Positions 45,842-54,929 of a stretch of DNA of 64,000 nucleotides are shown in pieces (the stretch's first letter is position 1; every line of letters starts with the position of its first letter). The notes under the pieces were generated by a model, which was not told where the DNA came from, made no database searches, and saw only the letters and a program-made list of their open reading frames with translations. This DNA is from JAIVHA01 sp965367295 (GTDB lineage: Bacteria > Pseudomonadota > Gammaproteobacteria > DSM-19610). The stretch is from positions 62,001 through 126,000 of the forward strand of contig CBDUHN010000001.1 in NCBI GenBank assembly GCA_965367295.1, given 5' to 3'. The position numbers were made by a program, and so were the translations under genes.

Positions 45842-46990
45842 TCAGGCAGTCTGAATCCGTAACGTGCCCTGCTGGATACGCAGGCAGCGCTCACCCTGGA
45901 GCACAGTTTGCAGCTCATTGCCGATCAGCGCCCGGCGCCATCCATGCAGCACGGCAGTCCGATCGTCCCCCTGCACCAGCCGCGCCACATCCTTGCGGGA
46001 TGCCAGTACATTCGGGTGCAGGGTTTGTTCCACCGCACACATCCGCACCACAGCCATCAGCATATCCACCACCGCCTCCTGCTGCGGCGTTAGTCGGTCC
46101 GGCCGGTCGGGACGATTCGCCTTGTCCGGCGGGCGTTGCCGAGCACTTTCAATAAGGGCCAGCAGGGCTTCGCCATGACGCTTCAGCATGCGCTCCTGGA
46201 TGCTGCGGATACGCGACAATGCCTGGATATCTTTTGGTTGATGGCGGGCAATATCCAGCAACACATCATCGCGCATCAGCCAGCCACGCGGTAGATTCTG
46301 CTGCTGCGCGGTGGTTTCACGCCAGGCGGCCAGTGTCTGTAGCACAGACAGTTGCGCCCCCCGGTGGCGATCCGAACCCTTGATGCGCATCCAGGCCAGC
46401 TCCGGTGGTGCGGCATAGCGGGCAGGATCGGCCAGTGCAGTAAAGTCCTCCGCCAGCCACTCCAGGCGGCCGTGAGATACCAGCGTATCCCGCAATACCG
46501 GGTACATGCGGGCAAGATAGATGACATCCTCGGCGGCATATTTCAGCTGCTCTTCGCTGAGCGGCCGATAGCTCCAGTCCGCACGGGAATGGGCCTTGTC
46601 GAGAGTTTCCCCCAACACCTCGGCCACCAGATTGCCATAACCGATCTGATCGGCGTGCCCCAGCAGGGGCGCCGCGATCTGGGTATCAAACAGGGGGGCC
46701 GGCAACCGGCCGTGCAGATGATAGAAGATTTCCAGATCCTGCCCCGCCGCATGAAATACCTTGACCATGTCTTTGCGATACAGCACCTCATACAGCGGCG
46801 CAAGATCCAGGTCAGCCAGGGGATCTACGCAGGCGGCCCACTCGGGGGTGGCCAGCTGCAGCAGGCACAACTGCGGATAATAGGTCTTTTCGCGCATGAA
46901 CTCGGTATCCAGTGCAACCCAGGGGATAGTGGTCATGCGCTCACAGAGATCCTGCAAAGCGGCTTTAGTCGTGATGTACTCGAAATCCAT
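45842..46990 (-). CDS. rnd: Ribonuclease D
   Basis: 382 residues, a 3-prime to 5-prime exoribonuclease of tRNA maturation. The DEDDy exonuclease domain (about 1-180) has D28-T-E30, VFHAAGQDLEIF and YAAEDVIYLARMYP. A first HRDC domain (about 210-290) and a second C-terminal HRDC-like part follow. Length is that of E. coli RNase D (375). It starts at ATG 46990. Confidence 0.95.
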   Translation of the reverse strand: MDFEYITTKAALQDLCERMTTIPWVALDTEFMREKTYYPQLCLLQLATPEWAACVDPLADLDLAPLYEVLYRKDMVKVFHAAGQDLEIFYHLHGRLPAPLFDTQIAAPLLGHADQIGYGNLVAEVLGETLDKAHSRADWSYRPLSEEQLKYAAEDVIYLARMYPVLRDTLVSHGRLEWLAEDFTALADPARYAAPPELAWMRIKGSDRHRGAQLSVLQTLAAWRETTAQQQNLPRGWLMRDDVLLDIARHQPKDIQALSRIRSIQERMLKRHGEALLALIESARQRPPDKANRPDRPDRLTPQQEAVVDMLMAVVRMCAVEQTLHPNVLASRKDVARLVQGDDRTAVLHGWRRALIGNELQTVLQGERCLRIQQGTLRIQTA

Positions 46991-47075
46991 GCGTCAATAA
47001 ACCTGGCCCGTGAGGGCGTAGTATATCGGATCAGGAGCGCGGCGACGGTCTGGAAAAGAAATTGTAACCGGAGAA

Positions 47076-47096
47076 CTCCCCTGCCTTGTGCAGGGG
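47076..47096 (-). terminator. Stem-loop after the 235-residue gene
   Basis: TCCCCTGC (47076-47083) and GCAGGGGA (47089-47096) form a perfect 8-bp stem with a 5-nt loop. It lies about 37 bases beyond the stop of the minus-strand gene at 47134. The tract after it (GTTCTCC on the minus strand) is only weakly T-rich. Confidence 0.5.
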
Positions 47097-47133
47097 ATGG
47101 GACGCGGTTTTGGATAGTGGTAAGGCGTGATAC

Positions 47134-47841
47134 TCAATTGACCGGCAGACGGGCGCGCAGCTCGTCGCGGTCGAACCACCAGTCATTCCCGACAATGGCA
47201 TCCACGATCACCGAAAGACGCGGGAACAGCTTGTCGGTATTGTTGAGCTCGTACATATTGATCCAGGTATTCAGGGTTTCCTGGTCCTCGATACCGCGAT
47301 GGCGCTTCGCCACCTTGGCAACGATCTGGGTGGTCAGGAACGTCAGGCTCTCACGCTCCTTGTCCTCAGCACGCAGGCCAGCGATATAGTGGGCAGCCAT
47401 GGCGGCAACTGCAGCGCCATCGGAATCCGCCGGGGTTTCATCCACTACATGGTCGAGGAGAGTGACCGTGGTCTGTGCCTTGATGGGATAGGTTACCGCG
47501 AGCCACACTCCTTGGCCCAGGGCAAGAATGGAATCGTCCTGTTCTGCCTGGTAGAGAAGATCACAGGCCTCGACGGCCTCCTGCCAGGCCCCCGCCTCTA
47601 CCAGCGGAACCACCAATGGCCGCACCGCCTGCCAGGCCTCCTGCTTGCGCTCCAGCCCCAGCATGGCCTCGCCAATGTCGAGATATAGCCGCGCCCGGTC
47701 CACAAGACTGGCGCTTTCGGGCAGGGCCGCGAGATGGGCCTCATACTCGGCCAGTTGCTGCTCGATGGCAGCTCGGGTTTCCTCTGCCACCACGCCTTGA
47801 ATGGGAATATCTGCGATCTGGTCCGGGCCTTGATCCACCAT
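47134..47841 (-). CDS. Hypothetical helical repeat protein, 235 residues
   Basis: Soluble protein made mostly of helices with TPR-like character (LYLDIGEAMLGLERKQEAWQAVRPL, then AWQEAVEACDLLYQAEQ). No enzymatic motif. It starts at ATG 47841 and ends 143 bases before rnd. I do not recognise the family beyond a general conserved proteobacterial TPR-like group. Confidence 0.7.
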   Translation of the reverse strand: MVDQGPDQIADIPIQGVVAEETRAAIEQQLAEYEAHLAALPESASLVDRARLYLDIGEAMLGLERKQEAWQAVRPLVVPLVEAGAWQEAVEACDLLYQAEQDDSILALGQGVWLAVTYPIKAQTTVTLLDHVVDETPADSDGAAVAAMAAHYIAGLRAEDKERESLTFLTTQIVAKVAKRHRGIEDQETLNTWINMYELNNTDKLFPRLSVIVDAIVGNDWWFDRDELRARLPVN

Positions 47842-47952
47842 GGTGCTCCTACCTTATACGGGTATCTGCAATAATTAGCCCATTTTTGTACCGAACAGCG
47901 CTGATTTTGGCAACCTGCTAATGGCTGGGGAATTAAAATCTGCGTACTGAAT

Positions 47953-48630
47953 CTAGGGGAAGGGACGGGAGAGAACACCCATCACGCGCAGGTCATCCGA
48001 CTCTGCCCAGCGAGCGTCCCCGCTACCCACCAGCTGCAGGTTGAGACCAAAACCATAGAGATCCCTCTTTTCAGCAGAGAGTACATACGCAGCATGATTC
48101 TCATCATCCAGGGCAGAACCGGTATCACCATACCCGAGGCGGGCGGAAAGAGAGAAATCATCACTTAGGCGGCCACTGATCCCGAACTCATAAAATGACC
48201 GTGCCGCACCACTGCCCTGATAATCGTTGGTATACCAGACGCGCCCCTGCCAGGCATCGTAGGAAAGGCCGAAATAGAATTCCCGGTACTGCTGGGCGAC
48301 CGGTTCGATGCCGTATTGCGCCACCCCGGTATCCAGCCCCAGGCCACTATCGAAACGCCGACGCAGGCCAGTATAGCGATCGGACCGCACCTTGCCATCC
48401 TCCTCGTCCAGCAGCCATTCCTCACGATAGCCTCCCTCGGATGACGCGGTACGATAACCACTGGCAGGCATGGTCAACCAATGTTGATCCTTCAACAGGC
48501 TCCGAAAACCATGATCGGAGGATACCGGCTCTACGGCAAAAGCCGGGGGCGCCAGCACCAGCAAACAGGCAAACGCCATCCTGCGGTATCCGCATCCAGA
48601 AGCACGCACTTGTAATCTCAATCGAAACAT
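47953..48630 (-). CDS. TorF-type putative outer-membrane porin
   Basis: About 225 residues from the ATG at 48630. A signal peptide (YRRMAFACLLVLAPPAFAVEP) is followed by beta-barrel-like alternating sequence with YFGLSYDAWQGRVWYTNDYQ and the closing LRVMGVLSRPFP with an aromatic penultimate residue, as outer-membrane barrels have. The pattern FGISGRLSDDFSLSARLGYGDTG fits the TorF/Gcw_chp family. The start is uncertain, with alternatives at 48651 and 48579. The frame is open to 48726. Confidence 0.7.
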   Translation of the reverse strand: MFRLRLQVRASGCGYRRMAFACLLVLAPPAFAVEPVSSDHGFRSLLKDQHWLTMPASGYRTASSEGGYREEWLLDEEDGKVRSDRYTGLRRRFDSGLGLDTGVAQYGIEPVAQQYREFYFGLSYDAWQGRVWYTNDYQGSGAARSFYEFGISGRLSDDFSLSARLGYGDTGSALDDENHAAYVLSAEKRDLYGFGLNLQLVGSGDARWAESDDLRVMGVLSRPFP

Positions 48631-48937
48631 AGGCTGCGAGGCATGTCCCATTACGATCCGGTGTGTAAGTGTAAGATACCTCTCCTCCACTAACCATTCA
48701 CCGTAATTATTATCGGCGGGTAACATCCGCTGTCAGTCGAAGCAGTATAGCGGAGCGACCGGACTCCCGCACCGGAGGTACGTCACAATCCTGGCCTCCA
48801 AAATTCCGGCCACGGGCCGATGAATGAACTAAAGTCCCGCTCGCAATCAGGGACTATCTTATTCAAGTAATTGACGTAACTAGCATTATATCCCGGCATG
48901 TGCTCACCCGCCGCGCCATGGGATACCGGGAGCCACC
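48631..48937. promoter_or_regulatory. Divergent intergenic region
   Basis: About 305 bases between the TorF-type porin start and the HDOD gene. It is presumably a divergent promoter region; the part nearest the porin is open reading frame upstream extension and may be transcribed. No clear operator or structured element was seen. Confidence 0.4.
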
Positions 48938-49873
48938 ATGAGCCACACCCCAGAAAGCCTGGTCCGCGACAACATCCAACTGGTTTCCCTGCCGGAGGTC
49001 TGCATGCAGGTGCAGACCATGGCCGATAACCCCAACTGCGGTGCCGACGATCTGGGCCGCCTGATCGCCAAGGACACCGCCTTGACGACCAAGCTGCTCA
49101 GGCTGGTGAACAGCGCCTTCTATGGATTTACCTCCAAAGTGGAAACCGTCAACCGGGCGGTCAGTCTGGTGGGCATCGCCGAACTGCGCAATATCACCCT
49201 GGCCGCCTCCGCCGCCGAGGTGTTCGCCGATATTTCCGCTGATCTGATGGATATGGTGTCTTTCTGGCGACACAGCGTGTTCACCGGACTGGTGGCCCGC
49301 AAACTGGCAGCGGAATGCCATGTGCTTCACCACGAACGATTGTTCACGGCGGGACTGTTACACGATGTCGGCCGCCTGCTGATCTTCATGCGGTTACCGG
49401 AAAAGGCGAGCGAAATCCTGGCTGCCGAACGCAGGGATCATGGCGATCTGTATGAACTGGAACGGGCCGTGCTCGGCTTCGACCACGCCCAGGCAGGTGC
49501 GGAGTTGCTTACATTCTGGCAGCTGCCGCCGGCCCTTTGCGCCGCCGTACGCTATCATCATCAGCCTCAGGAGGCGGATGATGCACAACTCGAAGCCGCG
49601 ATTGTGCATCTGGCCAATGCCATCACCCACTACCTGGAACATGCGGACGCCCACAATCCATCCCCCTATTACGATCCTTACGGGCCACTACTCAACCCGC
49701 GCCGCGCCCTGGAGGAAGGACTGGTGGTAGCCGAAATACCGGCTGACCCCTACGTCTGGAAACACAAGGGGCTGTCCAGGGCGAACCTCGAAGGCATCAT
49801 CATCGAATCCGCCCATGACTTCGACGAGGTGCTGGACCTGTTCTACCCGCTTCCGTCCCGCTCCATCACCTGA
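48938..49873 (+). CDS. HDOD-domain signalling protein
   Basis: 311 residues, mostly one HDOD domain (about 1-215) of the HD superfamily without catalytic metal motif: LPEVCMQVQTMADNP, DTALTTKLLRLVNSAFYGF and SFWRHSVFTGLVARKLA. It also has a His-Asp pair (GLLHDVGRLL), so a degenerate or active HD phosphodiesterase cannot be fully excluded. GGGAG lies 5 nt before ATG 48938. HDOD proteins typically act with chemotaxis or c-di-GMP systems. Confidence 0.88.
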   Translation: MSHTPESLVRDNIQLVSLPEVCMQVQTMADNPNCGADDLGRLIAKDTALTTKLLRLVNSAFYGFTSKVETVNRAVSLVGIAELRNITLAASAAEVFADISADLMDMVSFWRHSVFTGLVARKLAAECHVLHHERLFTAGLLHDVGRLLIFMRLPEKASEILAAERRDHGDLYELERAVLGFDHAQAGAELLTFWQLPPALCAAVRYHHQPQEADDAQLEAAIVHLANAITHYLEHADAHNPSPYYDPYGPLLNPRRALEEGLVVAEIPADPYVWKHKGLSRANLEGIIIESAHDFDEVLDLFYPLPSRSIT

Positions 49874-49911
49874 ACACCAGCCACTGCCGAAAACCCGATC
49901 ACCATTCCCCG

Positions 49912-50958
49912 TCAGGACGAGAAAAAGGCCTCCGCCATCTGCGCCAGTTGCGGCGACCGCTGTGGGCTCCGCAGTGATTCCAGCAATGACGGGCGCATAC
50001 CCGGAATGAACATCAGGTCGGACAACACCGCCCGGAACCCCTTGTCACTCGCATCACTGCGCGCCAGCGCCTCCAGGAAAGGCCCGGCAATCTCGACCTG
50101 CTGCAAATCCCCCCAACAACGCCCGGCCAGCGCCGCCAGCACCTCGATATGGCGGCCGACCGGATGTTGCAGCACCAGCTGTTCAAGATTTCTGCGCGGC
50201 TCAGCTGCAGACGAATATGAAATGGCCCGCAGACCACTGGCAATAAGTCCTGCATGCGGGATATCCTGGTGCAACTCCTCCATCACCCGCGCGATGATCA
50301 CGGTCACCAGTCCAGTGTCCAGCATCTCATTTTCCAGGCATTCACACAGCACGCCCCAAGGGGCTGTCGGCAGGTTCGGCAATGCCTGCGCCAGCAGGTT
50401 GCGATTATCCTCCAGATCCCAGCGCGCACTGACGTCCGCCAGCCCCTGCACACCGAGAAACTGCCACTGCTCATACCCGGGTTCACCTGACAGGTACTGG
50501 CGAGCCGGCGCGTAGAACCGGCTGGCTGGCAATTGCAGATATCGCTGTACCCTGGCATGGAATACCGCCATTCGGTTCTGCTGCGGCTTGAACCCATAGG
50601 GACTTTCCGCCAGGACATCCTCCGAGGGAGCCCCCTGTTCCCGGGCCTGCACCCGGGCGCCCGTATGCTCCAGCAGGCGATAGATGAAATCATGCCGGGC
50701 AGCCGGCACGAGGCAGCCCAGTTCATCCAGCGGCAAGCGTAAAAACCAGATGAAATGATCCGCCTGTTGCTGCTCATTCCAGCCCAGCAGACCAAACCAG
50801 GCCTGCTGTTGCAGTGGATAGGGATACGCTGCCTCAAACAGCTCAAAGGCGCGGAACTGTCGCTCATCGAGCGCAATCACCCGCCGCCCCATATCAAACA
50901 CTCGAAAGCGGGTCTCACTACGTTCCAGAAAATCCGTAAGGGTATGTATTTCGTTCAC
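49912..50958 (-). CDS. DUF3549-family protein
   Basis: 348 residues from GTG 50958, which begins 4 bases after the ychJ stop (50963). The family pattern FLERSETRFRVFDMGRRVIAL, then AYPYPLQQQAWFGLLGW, is clear. Function is unknown. The frame is open to 51237, but that stretch overlaps ychJ in another frame and is rejected. It converges with the HDOD gene, with 38 bases between stops. Confidence 0.85.
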   Translation of the reverse strand: MNEIHTLTDFLERSETRFRVFDMGRRVIALDERQFRAFELFEAAYPYPLQQQAWFGLLGWNEQQQADHFIWFLRLPLDELGCLVPAARHDFIYRLLEHTGARVQAREQGAPSEDVLAESPYGFKPQQNRMAVFHARVQRYLQLPASRFYAPARQYLSGEPGYEQWQFLGVQGLADVSARWDLEDNRNLLAQALPNLPTAPWGVLCECLENEMLDTGLVTVIIARVMEELHQDIPHAGLIASGLRAISYSSAAEPRRNLEQLVLQHPVGRHIEVLAALAGRCWGDLQQVEIAGPFLEALARSDASDKGFRAVLSDLMFIPGMRPSLLESLRSPQRSPQLAQMAEAFFSS

Positions 50959-50962
50959 GACA

Positions 50963-51457
50963 TCATCGACCACAACAACGTTTGAATTTCCGGCCACTGC
51001 CGCAGGGACAGGGCTCATTACGGCCGGTCTTGCCAGCGGGTATGGCCGTGGCTGGACCGACTTGACCATCCACATATTGCCAACAGCCCTGATCACGTGA
51101 GAAACGACTGTTCTCATGCAGGGCCATGAGTTGCTCACCGTCCCGATAATGGGCACGGAACTCGACAAAGGCTTCGTTGGGATCCATCCCAACCCGGGTC
51201 TGCATGATTTCCAGTCCGGCCCAGCGGATGGCTTCACTCTGCTGCAGACTATTCAGATCCGGCCGGGTGGAGGGGTGCCAGCTGTTGATCAGATAGTTCC
51301 AATCCTGCAAGACATAGGCGCTATAGCGTGAACGCATCAATGCTTCCGCCGTTACCGGCAGACGCTGGCGGTTATGATAGGCGCCACAGCAGGCAGGGTA
51401 TGTCTGCCCAGAACCGCAGGGACAGGCTTGCCGGGAATCAGTATCGGAATCGGTCAT
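50963..51457 (-). CDS. ychJ: YchJ-family SEC-C motif protein
   Basis: 164 residues. It carries two SEC-C zinc motifs, one at each end (CPCGSGQTYPACCG near residue 12 and CPCGSGRKFKRCCG at the C-terminus), flanking a middle domain with ALMRSRYSAYVLQDWNYLINSWH. This is E. coli YchJ architecture. The SEC-C motif binds zinc, and in SecA it contacts SecB. The exact role of YchJ is not known. It is followed closely by the DUF3549 gene. Confidence 0.92.
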   Translation of the reverse strand: MTDSDTDSRQACPCGSGQTYPACCGAYHNRQRLPVTAEALMRSRYSAYVLQDWNYLINSWHPSTRPDLNSLQQSEAIRWAGLEIMQTRVGMDPNEAFVEFRAHYRDGEQLMALHENSRFSRDQGCWQYVDGQVGPATAIPAGKTGRNEPCPCGSGRKFKRCCGR

Positions 51458-51489
51458 GACAGCGGGTGGGTATGGAAACCCTGGGGATG

Positions 51490-51702
51490 CTACGGGTTGG
51501 ATTGTGCCTCGATGGCCATGTCATGCTGCTGCTTCGCATCCTGCATCAGGCCTTCCACCTGTCGGGCTTTTTCAAGTGCTGTACGCTGGGTATCCAGCAG
51601 ACGGTCATGTGGATCCGCGGTTGTTTGCCTGTCGTCATCACCACTACAGGCCACCATCGACAGGGCAAACAACACCGGCAGCAACAAGGATACGATTTTC
51701 AT
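51490..51702 (-). CDS. Small lipoprotein, 70 residues
   Basis: Signal peptide with lipobox S-M-V-A-C, followed by a short charged, helical mature part (TTADPHDRLLDTQRTALEKARQVEGLMQDA). GGAG is placed 6 nt before the ATG at 51702. It lies 13 bases after the gene at 51716 on the same strand, so they are one operon. No family recognised. Confidence 0.7.
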   Translation of the reverse strand: MKIVSLLLPVLFALSMVACSGDDDRQTTADPHDRLLDTQRTALEKARQVEGLMQDAKQQHDMAIEAQSNP

Positions 51703-51715
51703 CCGTTTCTCCAGA

Positions 51716-52363
51716 TCAATGATTCCCGGCCAGCGGGTCCGGCTCATCGCTGGTTCCGAAATCGATGGCGAAGTAGCGCGGCTGACTGTTCATGAATACA
51801 TCGAGCGTCGATGAATGGGAACGGCTTTCGCCAACCTTGAGATCGTCTGCCGCAATCAGGGTGTCAACCCCAACCTGCACACCCAGCTTATCGAACACCA
51901 TTACCCGGAAATTGGGGTGGACCTTGTAGCGGTATGGATTTTCCATAACCAGTTTGTACTCGTAGGTTTCATCGGAACCGTGATTGGTGACCGTGAACAC
52001 GATATTTTTGATGTACTGCTCCTGTATCGTGATGACCTCATCCGGCATAAGCGAATGCAGATTGGGGAAACGCCCTTCCATAAGCATTTCCAGCTCACGC
52101 TCACTGGCCTCGAGCTTGGGCTGCAACTCCTTAAGCTGCTGTTCGTACTTGAATAGTTCTTCGCTCAGGGTGGTGTTGGCATTGGAAAGCGCGGTTACGC
52201 GCCCACCCAGTGTGATGGAGATCGAGATCAGCAGGAACACTGCGACGCCCAGCAATGCCCCCAGCACTACCGTGATGGTATTCCTGCGGGAGGAGCGATG
52301 CCGTCGGGAACGGGAACGTTTTCCTGAAGGGGAACCGGAAGGCTCCTTGGTCTCTGCCGCCAC
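51716..52363 (-). CDS. Membrane-anchored coiled-coil protein, 215 residues
   Basis: I place the start at GTG 52363, where CAGGAG precedes it at about 10 nt. The protein has a very basic N-terminus (RSRSRRHRSSRR), a single membrane helix (VVLGALLGVAVFLLISISITL), a coiled coil (ALSNANTTLSEELFKYEQQL) and a beta-rich C-terminal domain of about 95 residues. It may be an envelope or septum-linked scaffold. No family recognised. It lies 83 bases after the end of the arsenosugar-type operon. Confidence 0.65.
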   Translation of the reverse strand: MAAETKEPSGSPSGKRSRSRRHRSSRRNTITVVLGALLGVAVFLLISISITLGGRVTALSNANTTLSEELFKYEQQLKELQPKLEASERELEMLMEGRFPNLHSLMPDEVITIQEQYIKNIVFTVTNHGSDETYEYKLVMENPYRYKVHPNFRVMVFDKLGVQVGVDTLIAADDLKVGESRSHSSTLDVFMNSQPRYFAIDFGTSDEPDPLAGNH

Positions 52364-52446
52364 GGGTCGTCGACTCCTGAATCGATCTATAATCGCTGCA
52401 CTATAACTAATCCAGATAAAATTGTCTGCATTCCATATGCTTGTAC

Positions 52447-53076
52447 CTATTTCCTGCCCAATATCTGCTGTTGGTAACGAATCAGGTCCGCGGGCCGGTC
52501 CAGATCCCACAGTCTGGCAAGCTCCCGCCAGTGCCACCCCAGGTCACGAAATACATTCCGGGTCTGGTCCAGTACCCGGCTGCTGCCCCAATCGATCCCC
52601 TGAAACAGGGACGGCGCCCGTTCCCTCAATCCCAGCAACACATAGCCGCCATCTTCCGCCGGCACCAGGACTGCCACACCCCCCTGCTGCAAGGTTTCGC
52701 AGGCCGAAGCGAGAACTGTACTATCCAGCAGCGGGCAGTCAGTGCCCACCAGGATCGGCCATTGCCCCTGCGCAAGGGTTTCTTCCACAGCCTGCGCCAT
52801 GCGCACTCCCAGATCCCCGTCCCGCTGGCCATGCAGTTCGACCGGAAAATTCCGGAGCAGGTCCTTGAAAAAAGGATGTTCAACATCGGGGGCGCAATAC
52901 AGGGATACGGGACACAAGCGATGCGTGCTGACGCGTCGCAGGGTGTCATGCACCAGTTGTCCGTGCAATTCTGCCGCCTGTTGCGCACTCAATACGGGAA
53001 TGAGACGGGTCTTCACCTGTCCAGGCACCGGCGCCTTGGCAAACACCAACAAGCGGATCTGTGGAAAACGATACAT
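52447..53076 (-). CDS. TIGR04282-type glycosyltransferase (arsenosugar locus)
   Basis: 209 residues, GT-A-like fold of the DUF2064/TIGR04282 family. The family was defined as transferase 1 in radical SAM loci that are now linked to arsenosugar biosynthesis. Conserved parts are FAKAPVPGQVKTRL near the start, GTDCPLLD with a DXD-like Asp-Cys-Pro, and PAEDGGYVLLGLRE. ATG 53076 follows the TIGR04283 stop directly, so the genes are coupled. The likely role is sugar nucleotide-dependent transfer (inference). Confidence 0.88.
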   Translation of the reverse strand: MYRFPQIRLLVFAKAPVPGQVKTRLIPVLSAQQAAELHGQLVHDTLRRVSTHRLCPVSLYCAPDVEHPFFKDLLRNFPVELHGQRDGDLGVRMAQAVEETLAQGQWPILVGTDCPLLDSTVLASACETLQQGGVAVLVPAEDGGYVLLGLRERAPSLFQGIDWGSSRVLDQTRNVFRDLGWHWRELARLWDLDRPADLIRYQQQILGRK

Positions 53077-53754
53077 TCAACGCTCGGCGTAGCGCGCCGC
53101 AAGCTTGTGCGGATCGGCACCCAGGGCATAGGCCAGGCGCAGGCGCCACATCAACAGCACCGTAGACAAAATGCCATGCCGCTCCCAGCGCCGGCTTGAG
53201 GTGATGACCTGCTCATACAGACACAGTGGTCGGGTGGTACGTTTCAGTGCCAGACTCATGGCCACATCCTCCATAAGCGGTATCTGCGGCCAACCGCCGG
53301 CGGCGGCATAAAGATCGCGGTGCATGAACATGGCCTGGTCACCGGTAGCAATGCCACTGAGGCGGGAACGCAGATTGAGCATTCGCTCGATGATGCGCAA
53401 AGGCCAACGCCGACCGGAAAGACGGACATCGAATCGCCCCCAACGTCCGATTCCGTTTTGCACGACATGAAGTATGGCTGCCATCACTTCCGCAGACACC
53501 TCTGTATCCCCGTGCAGGAACCACAGCCAGTCGCCCTTCGCCTGCCTGGCCCCTGCCGCCAGCTGTTGTGCGCGGCCACGGGGTACCTGCAACAAATGAT
53601 CCACCCAGGGGCCGGCGATCAGCCGGGTAGCATCCTCACTGCCGCCATCCACCAGGATCACTTCATGGCCCTGTTGCCGCAGGTACTGCAACGGTTGCAA
53701 CACAGTCTCGATCTGTTCCGCTTCATTCCATACCGGAATAATGATGGAGAGCAT
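53077..53754 (-). CDS. TIGR04283-type GT2 glycosyltransferase (arsenosugar locus)
   Basis: 225 residues from ATG 53754, GT2-fold: SIIIPVWNEAEQIE at the start, DGGSEDATR, and WLWFLHGDTEV with the DXD-like Asp. TIGR04283 is the companion transferase 2 in the same radical SAM loci. The start lies 5 bases after the ArsM-type stop (53760-53762) and the stop abuts the next gene. It is presumably part of arsenosugar maturation. Confidence 0.88.
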   Translation of the reverse strand: MLSIIIPVWNEAEQIETVLQPLQYLRQQGHEVILVDGGSEDATRLIAGPWVDHLLQVPRGRAQQLAAGARQAKGDWLWFLHGDTEVSAEVMAAILHVVQNGIGRWGRFDVRLSGRRWPLRIIERMLNLRSRLSGIATGDQAMFMHRDLYAAAGGWPQIPLMEDVAMSLALKRTTRPLCLYEQVITSSRRWERHGILSTVLLMWRLRLAYALGADPHKLAARYAER

Positions 53755-53759
53755 GGAAT

Positions 53760-54890
53760 TCACCCGCAGCAACAGCCACCCCTGCTATCACCGGCATGCA
53801 AGGCACCCTTGCTTTCCGAGGCCGGTCGGCGCGTACCCACCGGTGCACGCCAGGGGTGGGGCTCGGCCGGATCGCCTGGTGCGATACCGATAAAATCATC
53901 GCCATAACTGCCACCGGTCAACAGCGTATAGGTGCGCTCACTCACCGCCATGCGCGCTCCGCGAGGAAAGACATGCCCTTCGTCATCCTGCACCTCCGCA
54001 TGGGGTCCGCGATAAATCACGGCATGACCGCGATCCAGGCATTCCTCACCCTGCTGCCCCTTCACGGCCGTCAGGGTCACGGAACGAAACTCGATACCGT
54101 TCACCACCTGCCAGGGAGTCGTATCCCACGTGTCATAGGCAACGGCGAGAAATCCGGCAGCGGCAAAGGCCTGCAAAAAGGCCTCTTCCTGAAAGGCACC
54201 GGAGATGCAGCCGCTCCAGAGTTCCGGATCCTGTTTCAGTTCTACCGGGATGACTTCATCACTCACGATGTTGGACACCGCCACCCGGCCACCGGGCTTG
54301 AGCACACGATGAATCTCCCGCACCAGCTGCGCCTTGTCTTCGTCGCGGACGAGGTTGAGCACACAATTGGAGATCACCAGATCTACGGACTCATCCGCAA
54401 TCAACGGATGCTCGCGGCGCCGGGTTTCCTCCCATTGACGAAGGTGCTGGTAATCCGCATGTGCAGCATGCACGGGATGCTGCTGCAAATAGGCATCCAG
54501 TGCATCGAGATCCAGCGCCAGGTCCTGGATGTACCCCCTGTGAAAGGACACGCGGTCCTGCCCGAGTCGGCGCGCCATTTCGGGCTGACACTTGCGCGCC
54601 AGTGCCAGCATGTCATCGTTCATGTCGATACCGATGACCCGTCCGTGTTCGCCGACCAGCTGGGCCGCCATGTACCCAATCTTGCCGCCACCGGAACCCA
54701 GGTCCAGCACCACATCCCCGGATCGCACATAGCGCGAGGGATCTCCACACCCGTAGTCCTTTTCGATGATCTCCTGTGGCAACGCCGTCAATAATGACTG
54801 ATCATATTCAACGGAACAGCACAGTGCCTCCTGGCGTATCTGCGCCCCCTCTGAATAGCGCTCCAGCACATTGCGCTCCACTTCATTCAT
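53760..54890 (-). CDS. arsM: ArsM-type arsenite methyltransferase
   Basis: 376 residues. The SAM site is DLGSGGGK (63-70). The arsenic-binding Cys expected in ArsM are found at C48 (YGCGD), C176 (SNCVLNL) and C228 (WSGCISG), with C24-C25 nearby. The extra C-terminal domain of about 100 residues ends in a Gly/Cys tail with three adjacent Cys, absent from minimal ArsM. It methylates As(III) to mono- and dimethyl forms, the first step to arsenosugars. The gene is 39 bases from arsS. Confidence 0.9.
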   Translation of the reverse strand: MNEVERNVLERYSEGAQIRQEALCCSVEYDQSLLTALPQEIIEKDYGCGDPSRYVRSGDVVLDLGSGGGKIGYMAAQLVGEHGRVIGIDMNDDMLALARKCQPEMARRLGQDRVSFHRGYIQDLALDLDALDAYLQQHPVHAAHADYQHLRQWEETRRREHPLIADESVDLVISNCVLNLVRDEDKAQLVREIHRVLKPGGRVAVSNIVSDEVIPVELKQDPELWSGCISGAFQEEAFLQAFAAAGFLAVAYDTWDTTPWQVVNGIEFRSVTLTAVKGQQGEECLDRGHAVIYRGPHAEVQDDEGHVFPRGARMAVSERTYTLLTGGSYGDDFIGIAPGDPAEPHPWRAPVGTRRPASESKGALHAGDSRGGCCCG

Positions 54891-54929
54891 GCTTTATCTC
54901 GCATTCTGTGAGCCTTCATCTTTCCCGAT

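Noticed and set aside
46352..47389. 345-codon forward frame
   Set aside because: It lies across rnd and its upstream neighbour on the opposite strand. Its composition is Gln/Arg/Gly-rich without motifs, and rnd is unmistakable.
50959..51237. N-terminal extension of the DUF3549 protein
   Set aside because: It overlaps ychJ in another frame. A GTG at 50958 just after the ychJ stop gives the usual family length.
53796..54794. 332-codon forward frame
   Set aside because: Antisense shadow of the ArsM-type gene, no recognisable domain.
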